Shown here piece after piece: positions 19,424 to 29,408 of a DNA stretch of 64,000 nucleotides. Location: assembly GCA_022457065.1 (NCBI GenBank), contig JAJGBQ010000006.1, positions 2,542,001-2,606,000 on the forward strand. The letters run 5' to 3'. Below the pieces are notes generated by a model that was given only the letters and a program-made list of their open reading frames with translations, did no database searches and was not told the origin of the DNA. A program made the position numbers and the translations under genes. Numbering within the stretch: the stretch's first letter is position 1; each line of letters starts with the position of its first letter. The DNA is from Curvularia sp. ZM96 (taxonomy: Eukaryota > Ascomycota > Dothideomycetes > Pleosporales > Pleosporaceae).

Positions 19424-20725
19424 ATGGACGCGTCGCTGGCTTCGTACCACGCGCGTCTTGCTACCTTTGAGGGAGCAGCCACGACTGGCAAAGGTCGCCG
19501 CGCCAGCAACAGATCAAAGAAGGCAGGAACCAAGTCAAAAGCTGCATGGCCCCTCACAGCACCCTCGGCACAAGATTTGGCGTATGCCGGTTTTGTGTGG
19601 AAACCCACGTCTACGAGCCCGGACAACGTTCAATGCTTCAGCTGCGAGTGCCAGTTAGACGGCTGGGAGGAAGCCGACGTCCCTGCTTATGAGCATGCAG
19701 TACATTCCCCAAGCTGTGGCTTCGCAACCATCGCGTGTATTCGCCTACGTGCGGGCGACCCTGGCAGGACTGAAGAGGACCCGAACTCCGATGCCATGGT
19801 GGCAGCACGCCGGTCAACCTTTGGTGATATGTGGCCACTTGACGTCGCTGCCGGATACCCAAGTGTCGACCAAATGGTGGCCGCTGGCTGGTTCTACGAT
19901 CCCGCGACAGACACTCCAGATGGTGTAACCTGCCCATACTGCTCTCTAGCACTGGATGCATGGGACATTGGTGACGACCCTATGCACGAGCACCGCAGAC
20001 GATCCCCCGAATGTCTCTTTTTTGTCCTCTGCGAACTCTACAAGCCCGAGCCCGCACCTGCACCCAAGAAAACCAAGCGCGCCTCCAAGACCAAACGTGC
20101 CTCGACTCGCACGTCAACAGCCTCTACAGCTAGCAAGAGAGCCACCCGTGGCAAGAAGCGCACAAGCGAGGCAGTCGAAGAAACAGACTTTTCTGAACTC
20201 ATCCAACCTGCTCCGAAACGTATTCGATCCTCAAGCATTGAAAGCTTCCCTAGCGACCTTCCCGTTGGAACACCTAAGAAGACACCGACAGGAGTGAGGG
20301 ACACTGTCATGGATGACTTTGACATGTCGAGCTTGCCAGCAGACCTAGCAGTCGGGACCCCTAAGAGGACCCCGCCGATGATGAGTGAGGCGGACGACGT
20401 ACAAGATGCCATTGTCTGGCAGCCCGCCGACCTTGATGCCATCTTTACATCACCAGAGGAAATCCACAGCTTCATGAACGACATCCTGGTTGATGCAGGA
20501 CTCGACACTGCCCAAACAGCCGACATGAGCTCTGAACGGCTCTACGAATTAGTCATGGCTGGCCTTACGGAAGAAGAGAAACGCATGACGATTCAACAAT
20601 GGGTTCTGTACAACGCGCAAAAGGGCGAAGAAAAGCTCCGAATGGCGTGCGAGCAACAGATTCTCGCATTTGAGGCCGAAGGCCGACGCGCCATGGCCGT
20701 CTTGGAGGCCATCCCCACTGTCTAA
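19424..20725 (+). CDS. BIR1: Survivin homologue Bir1 (two BIR domains), chromosomal passenger complex
   Basis: Single exon, 433 aa. Two BIR zinc-binding domains are complete. BIR1 has C71, C74, H91 and C98 in CFSCECQLDGW...EHAVHSPSC; BIR2 has C170, C173, H190 and C197 in CPYCSLALDAW...EHRRRSPEC. Two-BIR proteins in fungi are chromosomal passenger subunits acting with Aurora kinase and INCENP at centromeres, not caspase inhibitors. After a basic Lys/Arg/Thr-rich linker, a module repeats twice: DLPVGTPKKTP and DLAVGTPKRTP, offering four Thr-Pro sites. The C-terminus is helical and acidic. The ATG at 19424 lies in a good context (GCCATGG) directly before the domain. An in-frame upstream codon at 19247 would add an unconserved-looking leader and lies in the TAM41 promoter. 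Confidence 0.92.
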   Translation: MDASLASYHARLATFEGAATTGKGRRASNRSKKAGTKSKAAWPLTAPSAQDLAYAGFVWKPTSTSPDNVQCFSCECQLDGWEEADVPAYEHAVHSPSCGFATIACIRLRAGDPGRTEEDPNSDAMVAARRSTFGDMWPLDVAAGYPSVDQMVAAGWFYDPATDTPDGVTCPYCSLALDAWDIGDDPMHEHRRRSPECLFFVLCELYKPEPAPAPKKTKRASKTKRASTRTSTASTASKRATRGKKRTSEAVEETDFSELIQPAPKRIRSSSIESFPSDLPVGTPKKTPTGVRDTVMDDFDMSSLPADLAVGTPKRTPPMMSEADDVQDAIVWQPADLDAIFTSPEEIHSFMNDILVDAGLDTAQTADMSSERLYELVMAGLTEEEKRMTIQQWVLYNAQKGEEKLRMACEQQILAFEAEGRRAMAVLEAIPTV

Positions 20726-21210
20726 ATTTCAAGCACGTTTAATTAGGGTTGTGTGGATTATTTCGGAGTTCGGTCATTGAGATACCCCGGCATGAGGATG
20801 GGCGTTTTTGTTTGGGCATGGTTCGCCTTGCATCCGCTTCGTTGTACAGCCACTTGTTGTTTATTTCTTTCTAATTCGACTACCGGCATCCACCCCTCTG
20901 CCGCATATCTCGGGCTTAAGGTGAACCCGCTAGTTGTAGCCGCCGTCAAGGCTGGCTCCTACGGGGGATCCGTCGTAGCCTAGATATTGCTGGCTGGGGT
21001 AGGAGAGTGAGTTTGTCTTTTGTGTTTGTGTTTGTGTCTGTATTTGGGCCCGAGGGCTGTTTTTACTTGTTTTGGAGTTGGGATGAGATCATGAATGGGC
21101 TGCACAGTTGGTTAAAAGCCGTTGAGAGACATGTTAGCATCAGAGCGCAACGCAAACGCGTAATCACGTGATACTATCAATGAACGCGGAATTGTGCAAT
21201 GCATGTCTCA
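20726..21210. other. Intergenic region between convergent genes
   Basis: About 485 bp between the convergent 3' ends of BIR1 and the COG7-like gene. It contains a TTTGTGTTTGTGTTTG-like run near 21015-21045 and a palindromic E-box, TCACGTGA (21164-21171), of uncertain meaning between 3' ends. No coding signal was seen. Confidence 0.5.
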
Positions 21211-22245
21211 TTATTCCACAAAGCCTCGTATTCTCTGTAGATTCTCCAAGAAGCCACCCGTTCTTTGCTGCTGCTGAGGCTGTTGTGGCTTTGGCACACT
21301 AGAGCTACGAACAGCAAGCTTCTGCTGGCCCTTGTTCTTCTCCCTCTCCCTCTCAAGTTCCCGCTGCTTATCTTCCGCCAGTTTAACCAGCCCGTCTACA
21401 AACTTGGTCCGTGCCTTTTCCTCCGCCGTGCCCTTCCACAGCTGCGCCAGGTCTCGCAGCGCCTGTATGCGCGCCTCAGCCTTGTGCATGCCACCCTCTG
21501 GGTCGCCAGTGATGAGGTCGGCGATTTCAGAGCGCAGCGAGGCGGCGAATTCCTTACCTTTTTGCTCGCGCGAGGCGCTGTCGGTGCCGGGTTCTGGGGC
21601 GGAAACGCTGATGAGAGAGGCGCCGAGGGAGACTTCGCTGGGTGGTAGAGTCCAGTGCATGGCTTCGCCGAAGACTTTGATTACGCTTTCTAGGCGCGAG
21701 CGGACGGTGGTTAGGGTGCGGAGGTCAGAGATGTATTCGGGGGTGGTGTCTGGGGCTTCTGCTGGTGGTGCGGGCGCCACTTCGCTGGGCTCGTCGGGTT
21801 GGCCTGGTGTAGGACTTCCTGTGGTGTCTTCTGCGGAGTCTGCTTTTAGGCTCAGCCCGCCTGGAAGGAACTTGTCCACGTCGCTCTTGAGACCATCTGT
21901 CAAGCTCTCTGTAAGCCCGATTGCTTCTCCCCGCAACACCTCTACCTCGTAAGCTAGTCGCCCGCCGGTGCGTAATATGTCATCGGTGAGTTGTGTCAGT
22001 ATTGCTGACAGGCGTGTGGTATGGGCATTGAGCTGTGAGAGCAGGTCCTGGGTCTGGGACGAGAGATCGGCCAGCGAGGCAGCATTGGCGGTCTTTGGCT
22101 TTGAGCCTAGTGAGAGCGAAGGAAGCGTGGCATTGAGGTAGTCGGCGGGGTCGAATTGCGATTGAAGGAAGGGCGCGAGCGCGGGATCCGATACGTGCGT
22201 GGACTTGGGTGTTGCTGTCGTCGTCTTCTCTTGAGCGACTGCCAT
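21211..22245 (-). CDS. Probable conserved oligomeric Golgi complex subunit 7
   Basis: Single exon, 344 aa from the ATG at 22245 (MAVAQEKT). The opening DPALAPFLQSQFDPADYLNATLPSL, followed by long amphipathic helices (LADLSSQTQDLLSQLNAHTTRLSAILTQL), resembles fungal Cog7. That is a short helical-rod subunit of the COG vesicle-tethering complex at the Golgi. A middle linker is rich in Pro/Glu/Ser. A second helical block (LRTLTTVRSRLESVIKVFGEAMHW) follows. The end has a Gln run and a terminal GGFLENLQRIRGFVE helix. There is no catalytic motif. The assignment rests on fold pattern and N-terminal similarity from memory; another coiled-coil tether is possible. Confidence 0.5.
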   Translation of the reverse strand: MAVAQEKTTTATPKSTHVSDPALAPFLQSQFDPADYLNATLPSLSLGSKPKTANAASLADLSSQTQDLLSQLNAHTTRLSAILTQLTDDILRTGGRLAYEVEVLRGEAIGLTESLTDGLKSDVDKFLPGGLSLKADSAEDTTGSPTPGQPDEPSEVAPAPPAEAPDTTPEYISDLRTLTTVRSRLESVIKVFGEAMHWTLPPSEVSLGASLISVSAPEPGTDSASREQKGKEFAASLRSEIADLITGDPEGGMHKAEARIQALRDLAQLWKGTAEEKARTKFVDGLVKLAEDKQRELEREREKNKGQQKLAVRSSSVPKPQQPQQQQRTGGFLENLQRIRGFVE

Positions 22246-23082
22246 GGTAATGTACAAGTATAAGCTGAGGCGTGGAGGAGCTACTGCGGATGTTCCTGGA
22301 CAGGGCTCGAAGCCGTGCCAAACGCTCGGAACCCATCCCGCGTCTAAAAAAGTGGGGGAGGGGCGCGCTATATTGAGCTCAAATATGACGGCATCTTAGT
22401 CTTGCCGGTAACTCTTACTATGATCTTTCTCTTATACGTATCTCAGACTGTAATCATGATTGGCTGTTTGGAGAGAGACATTTATCAACTGAACAGAGTG
22501 GTCTGTCGTGTAGCAAATAGCTATGCTAGGACAGGCTGCGGGGTGGCTCAGCCACCGGCTCCACCTCTTCAGGCACCAGAGTCCCAAGCCGTGAAATGGA
22601 CCATTACCCTTCTCGTTGACCGTCGCCAGGCAGCGATGCGCATTATAGCCTTGCCAAGCTCCTGTTAGTGTCTCCCCGTCTACTTAAATAGCTGGATACA
22701 AAGAACTCCGTCTCAAAGGACCAGCTTACGAGCAAAATCACTGCAACACCATAAGCATGTGTAGATAGTCTAATCCTACTGTCCACTTCTCACCTCTAAG
22801 AGCTAGTAAGTGCATTTCAAAAGAGTTAGTGAGTTTTTGCACTCAATCGTGGTAGGCGCAGTAATTGCACTATTCACCGTCTGCGCCTCCCACAAGTAAT
22901 CATATTTGTCTCACGCTCCCAACTCTCTGCTCATCGCTCACTCGCGTCATTACATAATCAGGGTCTTCTCGCGTTTGTCTGCGTCTCATTATTACTTGGG
23001 GTGTCCATGGGTAGCGACTGCTGCTTCTTGCCCGCTTCCTCCAATCCAATCGAACCACGCCTCCACACCCACGCAACCCAAC
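22246..23082. other. Intergenic divergent upstream region
   Basis: About 840 bp between the start codons of the COG7-like gene and the PARP-UBC gene, which point away from each other. Small open frames here have no recognisable content. Two short related blocks, each with TTGCACT and GTCTGCGCC/GTAGGCGCA-like text, lie near 22835-22895. No TATA box was identified. Confidence 0.45.
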
Positions 23083-26000
23083 ATGCCGCGCCGTCAATTT
23101 CAGGCCGACCTCCAAAAGGCCACCGACGGTCTGTCAATAGCAGGTATCTCGCATGTGCAACCAGGAGCCGACGATGGCGAGTTTACCTTCACTTGCATCG
23201 CCGATGACGGCCAGCAACTGAAGATTTCCGCTCTTGTTACAGGTATGTGTATTTGCCACAAGCACCTGTCGTATTTAATGTTTTTATGAAAAAGACAAAA
23301 ACTCTACGACGCCAGGTTTACAGAAAGGTCACTGACGCGATAAACAGACGTCTCTGACTACCCCTCAAGCCACACATGCATGATCTTTGCTGGCGACAAT
23401 GCATCCGCTAGCGTTGCTGGTGCCCTGAATGACATCACAGACGCTGTTGCTGGCAAGACGATACCTCAAATCCTCGAGCTAGTATCCAGCAAACTCCAGT
23501 CGACCGATGGTGATGGCGATTCACAGATGCTTGATTCACAAGCGTTCGACGATTTCGATGATGAAGACGATGAGGATGAGGAAGAAGAGTACTTTCCCGG
23601 CGATGACGACTTGCTGCACAAGCCCCGGATTGCTTACAACTCAGCAATAGCATCAGGCGATGCCTTCACCGAAGCAACGGCTGTCTTTCGAGACCGCGTT
23701 AGGAGTGATCTTTTGGTCGCAAAGAGCGAAGGATTCAAAGTCGGACATCTAGGGGCTCTTATGGAGGGTCTTTCGTGCTACGTTTCCCTAGGGATTCGCA
23801 TATCAAAGCTGGGCATCTCAGAAGAAGCCATGAGGGCATGGCAGGTCGAGCCCTCAGAATATCTGGTGGCCATTTTCCACTACCCAGCTGGCTACAAGAG
23901 CATGGACGATCTGAGGTCCTACGACGCGCAAAAAGCTCGCCGCAGCTTTGGAATCCGCACCGGCATATGCACGACATACAAGCCAACCATGCAAGAGGCG
24001 ATTGCAGCGTTTGCAGTTAACAAAGAAGAGGAACAACAAGATTCCCAACAAGGCGAATCCCAGAACGCCTTGCCTGTGACGCCCAGAGGCTTCCGTAACT
24101 CTTTTGTCTCAAGGCCTTTAAATGAGCTGTGCGAGCAACGTTTCCCCATGCTCCTCAAATACCGTTATGGAGGAATGCCATGGCAAGGAGCTGAACTGTT
24201 CTACAACGACATGCTTCTGAATTCATCGCATGGACATCAAGACGCTACGTACGCTAAGTACTATGAGGACGAGCGCGTTAGCAACACTTGGCCCAAAATT
24301 GTCACCGCCGATCACATTACATCTATGGTTGGCCAACAGCATTGTCTGCCGCTAGTTGGAATGCAGTTCGTACTACGACACTTTGTGCGATGCACCGAGT
24401 TTTGTTTGATCTGCTTCAGCAAAATGCCAGACGATTTGCAGGCTATTAAGCCCTATGTCTGCGACAACCCCCTGTGTTTGTATCAGTATATGTCACTAGG
24501 GTTCGGTCCGAGCATTGAGCACGAAATCATCTCTCAGCCAAAGGTCGTCGATCTGCTCGTCAGCTTCTGTTATGCCAGCGCACGTGGCGGAAGGCTCAAA
24601 GACTTCCCCACTGGTCTCAGCTTGGCTGTTCCACCACCGCTGTCGAACAATCAGGGACAATTCAATTATTCCCCTGGCTTACTTGGAACTAACCCAAATG
24701 AGGCGGCACAGAAAGTACCTGCCGCGTCAACTCCGCAGGCAGCGTTGACCATGAGGTACAATGCGACTACACTAGAAATGCTTTTCGAAGACTCCAAGAA
24801 ACCCTGTCCTGTGACGATTGGTTCTTGGATCATCATCAGAGTGGACGGTGAAGACGAAGCTCTACATTGTCGTGTGACAGATACGTCACTCTATCCATCA
24901 GTGAAAGTATCTGAACCTATCGTCTCGTCAGCGCCCGGTGAAGTCTCGCACCAACCCTACCCAGGATCTCGTGCAACAAGTAAAGCACAACCTAAGAACA
25001 AGCCAATCAATCGAAATCAGTTCCGATCCGCAAGTTTCTACATCTACAACAACAACTTTGACGACCTACAGCCTCATGAGAAGCAGTCGACCATAGCCAC
25101 GCTGTTAGATCAGCTTCCACCAGTGCGAGAGATGAGAAGCTATCTGTTACGCAAACCACAATCTACACTGAGCTCTTGGGTCGATCGTCTTTCACCTGCA
25201 GTCCTTGGCATATTACGCTGGATCATCGCCTCAAACCGTGCTTGTATTCTGCAGGTCGACGAAGATGCCAGCAGCTACAAGGCTGAAGAGCGAGTCTACG
25301 GTATGAATGGCTGGGCACAGTTCCGTTTTGCAATGGGTGCTCCCGACAAGGAGCGTCGCTTTATTCAAGCGGTGAGAGACACCAAGGCCAGGCTAAAGCT
25401 GCAGCAATATCCCACTATCTTTGCCTGGCATGGCAGTCCGTTACCCAATTGGCATGGCATCATCCGAGAGGGCCTTCACTTCAAAGAGACACAGCACGGT
25501 CGCGCCTATGGCCATGGCGTATACCATGCCCTCAATGTCAACACTAGTTTGGGATACGCGAGTCAGTGGGGTATGTTTTGGTCAATGAGCGAGCTCCAAA
25601 TACAACAGGCTTTGGCACTCAACGAGATCGTCAACGCGCCGCAGGAGTACGTGAGCCAGAATCCTCACCTGGTTGTTGCTCAGCTCGACTGGATACAAAC
25701 GCGCTACCTCTTTGTGAAGACGCGAACTGAGGACTCGAACGCCAGGACAGTAACCACGTCGATCGCAAAGCCATTGGAGTTTATGGAACAAGATCCAGCG
25801 CGGACGCCAGTAGGCGTAAACGGACCTCTCATTATTCCAATTCACGCTATCGCTGCGTCTCGCAGGACGAACACAAAGACGCGGGAAAAGCCAAAACGTG
25901 TCAAAACTTCAGGAAGATCGCAGTACGATCCCATAGAAATCGATGACGACGATACAGACAGTGTCGCGACCCTTGATGAAGATCTTAGAATCTTCGAGGA

Positions 26001-26790
26001 CCATGATACCTTTGAAGACGAGTTCGAGCCACAACAGCCCGTGAACTTAATTCCCACCCCAAACTCGGTCATGGATGGCAAAGGAAAATCAAAAATGGCA
26101 GCAATTTCCTCATTCTCATCAAGGATCTTCGGCAAGTCTTCACAATCACAGAAGCCTCTCACAGACTATATACCTGGCACCCTGGACTATTCTACTCTTC
26201 CTATGCTTGAGATGCCATCATGGGCTACTACTTCTGCCTCGAAACGCTTGATGAGAGATTTTAGCGAGATCATTTCAATCCAAAAGAGAGAACCGCTTCA
26301 CGAATTAGGTTGGCATATCGATGAAGACAAAATCGAAAACATTTACCAATGGATTGTGGAACTGCATTCGTTCGATCCCAAACTACCACTTGCACAGGAT
26401 ATGAAGAAGAAGAATATCAAAAGTATCGTACTAGAGCTTCGGTTTGGCAAGGAGTACCCCATGAGTCCACCGTTCGTTCGCGTCATCCGCCCTCGCTTTC
26501 TCAGCTTTGCACAAGGCGGAGGTGGCCACGTTACTGCCGGCGGTGCTATGTGCATGGAGCTCCTGACCAACGATGGCTGGAGCGCTGTTTCATCAATTGA
26601 ATCCGTCCTCCTCCAGGTTCGTATGGCCATTTCGAGCACGGATCCCAAACCTGCTCGTCTGGCACCAGGTGGTCCATCAGATTACTACGTCGGCGAGGCA
26701 GTCGACGCTTACGTACGAGCTTGCGCCGTCCACGGCTGGACTGTCCCAGCTGGTTTCAGAGAGATGGCGTTGGGCGGATTACCACAGTGA
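23083..26790 (+). CDS. PARP-UBC fusion: ADP-ribosyltransferase with C-terminal E2 ubiquitin-conjugating domain
   Basis: Exons 23083-23242 and 23348-26790 give 1200 aa. The N-terminal 120 residues look RWD-like and end in a strongly acidic run (DDEDDEDEEEE). A central cysteine-bearing region (CTEFCLICF...CDNPLCLYQYMSLG) is followed by the PARP catalytic domain, about residues 660-830. It contains FAWHGSPLPNWHGIIREGL (first-position His) and GRAYGHGVYHALNVNTSLGYA (second-position Tyr). The third position, Glu in polymerising PARPs, aligns with QNPHLVVAQLD and is not Glu, so mono-ADP-ribosylation is more likely. The last 190 residues form a UBC fold with the catalytic Cys in GGAMCMELL (about C1122). 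PARP-UBC fusions are known in ascomycetes; the substrate is unknown. Confidence 0.92.
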
Positions 26791-27821
26791 CCTTTCGCAA
26801 AACGAGATTCCAGTGAGAGGCATTTTCGCTCCCTTTTCGATTTCTTCCTTTCTTTTTCTTTTTTACTTACTTTTTCTACTTTCTGTATCTCTTCACCACG
26901 GCGTTTGGGGCAAACCAGTGCATTTGTACGGGTGGATACACAGCATATGATACCTCTCTCACGGCCCTTAGGCACTAACGAACACTTTGACACGAATAAT
27001 GCACACATACAAGCACATCCTGAAAAGCAAGTGAAAACTATAGACAATAATGCATAGCAATGAAAATCTTGTTTCGGAATAGTCCAAACTGTCCTTTTAT
27101 CTAGCATATACTGACTTAATTGATAAAGCGTGCATTTAACAAACAGTACAAGATTGTGTGCGACTGCAAGTAAACTGAAACAACAACAACCTACTTTCTT
27201 AATATTACTAGTACATACACCTTATCTATTACACCAGCATTGGACCACAAGGGCGCATGCATATGTACCTTCCCCACTTTTAAACATCTTGCAGAGAAAT
27301 GCGGTATAAAACAGTACTGATGATTCATAGCAACCAGCTCAGCAGGGACATAGTATCTCACAATCTCTCTCCCTACAACTTAGGACAGCAAGTATGTGAT
27401 ATAGGCAAAGCTAGTGTGGAAAGAGAACGTGCTTGGACTATCTTTCTTGTCATGCTTGTTGTTGAGGCTAGCTTGCTTGTCGTTGGGGAATCGGCGGACA
27501 AGCTTTTGACTGGGGATGCCTGGGCATCTGGGTGCAATATAGCGTCGTTTGAGCATGCGTTGGTGTGTTGGCGCGTTATAAGTCTTGATGTTTGAGAGGG
27601 CGTGAGGATGAGTAGAGAAGCGGAAGGGCATGGCTGATATGCGTTGTCGCCTACATGGAATTAGTAGCTGACTTGGAGTTGTGCTTCAGTTCTTTTATCA
27701 CAGCTGCATGTATATTGATGTGGTTGACAGCCCTTGTGAGGGTGATCGTTCATTCGAATTTGATATGTATGTTTTGGGTATCATTTAAACGAGAAGAAAT
27801 AGCCGTTTTGAAGCGTAGCAA
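26791..27821. other. Intergenic AT-rich region
   Basis: About 1.03 kb between the convergent 3' ends of the PARP-UBC gene and GPI8. It starts with a pyrimidine-rich tract (26820-26890), then AT-rich sequence. No gene or repeat was recognised. Confidence 0.5.
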
Positions 27822-29005
27822 TTACATGGATTCGAGCCAGCTTCCAGCGAGCCAGATGCCCGCACAGCCGATCAGGGCTGCGGCGCCGTAAGCCTGCTTG
27901 TTCCAGCCCTGCTCTTCGTCGACTTTCCACGCGCCTTCTCTCCGCAGACTCTCTACCGCTGGCTGTTGTGAGCTCACGTTCGCAACGCTCTGATCGTGCG
28001 ACTTGAGTAGCTTGATTCCACTGCTGCCTGCCTCACGTATCCAGCCTGTTTCGTTCCGGCTGTCGACTTCCACATTCTGCACATTGCCAAAGAAATCCAT
28101 GACTTTTCTGTTTCGCGCTTCTTGCTCGCCGCCGGCGAAAAGGTCGTACCGAATACCCGGGCGGCTGTGAATCTTCTCCTCGTCGTAGCTGTCGAAGAGC
28201 TCGCCCATGGTCAGTTTGCTCGTAGGGTCCTTGACCTGGTTCTCGAGAAATTCAAGGTTGTAGTAGGTGTAGCGGTCGATAACGGCGACACCGACGTCGT
28301 TATCGGCGTGATGCGAGTAGGATGACTGGTCGATTTCCGAGGAGCCTGTAGCGAGGATGTTGGGAGAGTAGAATTTCGAGTACATAGTGTTTGCTTGGCA
28401 GGTGTCGATCATGAAGAGGATCTCGTGGTAGCTAGGTATCGTCGTTAACTAATACTCTCGCTATACTCGCAGAGGGATGTTGCTTACCGTTTCTTCTCCC
28501 ACATCTGACCGAAAGCGTCAGCAAGATCAAAAGCACTGATTTCTTCTGCATCTTGGAACTTCAGAAATTCATTGCCGCCGTGTCCTGTCATGTAGACGAG
28601 GATGTTGCTCCGCTCGTCCGTCATTAATCGCTTGCTTCGTGGCATGTCCTCGCCCACACGGTCGGTCATGAGCCTGATAAAGTTCTCGACTGTGACTTCA
28701 TAGCCTCGATAGTCCACCTCGATGTTGTCGCCGTACAGATCGAGCGCGCGGTCAGCGTTATTGTAGACGGTGCCGGGGAAAGCGTTGCGTGGGTTGCACG
28801 CCATGTCATCGGGTAACATGAGGATAATTTGGGAGTCAGGGATTCCAAGGCGCTTTACAGTCCGGTACAGGGAGAGAACATTTGCAAGGTGTCGGTAGTT
28901 AAACCAGAAGCGCGATGTCGATACTAAGACAGCCCAATTTGAGGTATGTTCGCTGGCAGTAAAGGGTGCCGCCAGCAGCGGCAGGAGTACCGTGGACAAC
29001 TTCAT
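27822..29005 (-). CDS. GPI8: GPI-anchor transamidase catalytic subunit Gpi8 (PIG-K)
   Basis: Exons 29005-28488 and 28431-27822 give 375 aa. Gpi8 is a caspase-like (C13) cysteine protease in the ER lumen. It cleaves the C-terminal signal of precursor proteins and transfers them to preassembled GPI. The signal peptide is MKLSTVLLPLLAAPFTAS. The catalytic His is in YMTGHGGNEF (about H142) and the Cys in MIDTCQANT (about C184). Both are at the expected spacing, with the Cys just after the splice junction. Other family hallmarks are NWAVLVSTSRFWFNYRH and DDMACNPRN. A single C-terminal hydrophobic segment (AYGAAALIGCAGIWLAG) anchors it. This window also carries a likely client, the GPI-anchored GH76 protein. 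It is divergent from the OPT transporter. Confidence 0.96.
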
Positions 29006-29408
29006 CGCCCCAATGTGAATGAATGCTGCAACCAGAAAGAGAATCGAACAACGTGAGCAAGTCGGACCTGGGGTAGATATGTGGGCCGCGACGCGCTCCA
29101 GACTGAGGGGGTTCAGGATACACCCAGCCTGGTGTTTGATTGGCGACGTCTGACATCTGACAAATCGGAGATAACGCGTGCCTAAGAGCCGCCACACGTC
29201 ACGTGGCCGATCGTCTAGGCTAATCAGACCGGGCTATGCATCATCGCGTGCACATGCCGTGAGCACGCCATACTATGACAAGATGATCCCGTAATCTTCT
29301 TGCTATCAGGTGGATCGTCTTCCCCCGATCCACTTTTTTGCTTTTTGACTTCATACTTCCTTAGACGTCGCGCTGGCCGAGTCAATCCAGCTCGAGGAGA
29401 TTTCAAAC
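29006..29408. promoter_or_regulatory. Divergent upstream region of GPI8 and the OPT transporter, with E-box
   Basis: 403 bp between two start codons pointing apart. It contains the palindromic core CACGTG (29200-29205) within GTCACGTGGC, a bHLH-type site such as Cbf1 uses, and ACGCGT at 29173-29178. Functional use is untested. No TATA box is obvious. Confidence 0.45.

Noticed and set aside
21164..21171. TCACGTGA as a promoter E-box
   Set aside because: It lies between the 3' ends of convergent genes, so a promoter role for them is unlikely; an 8-mer palindrome can be chance.
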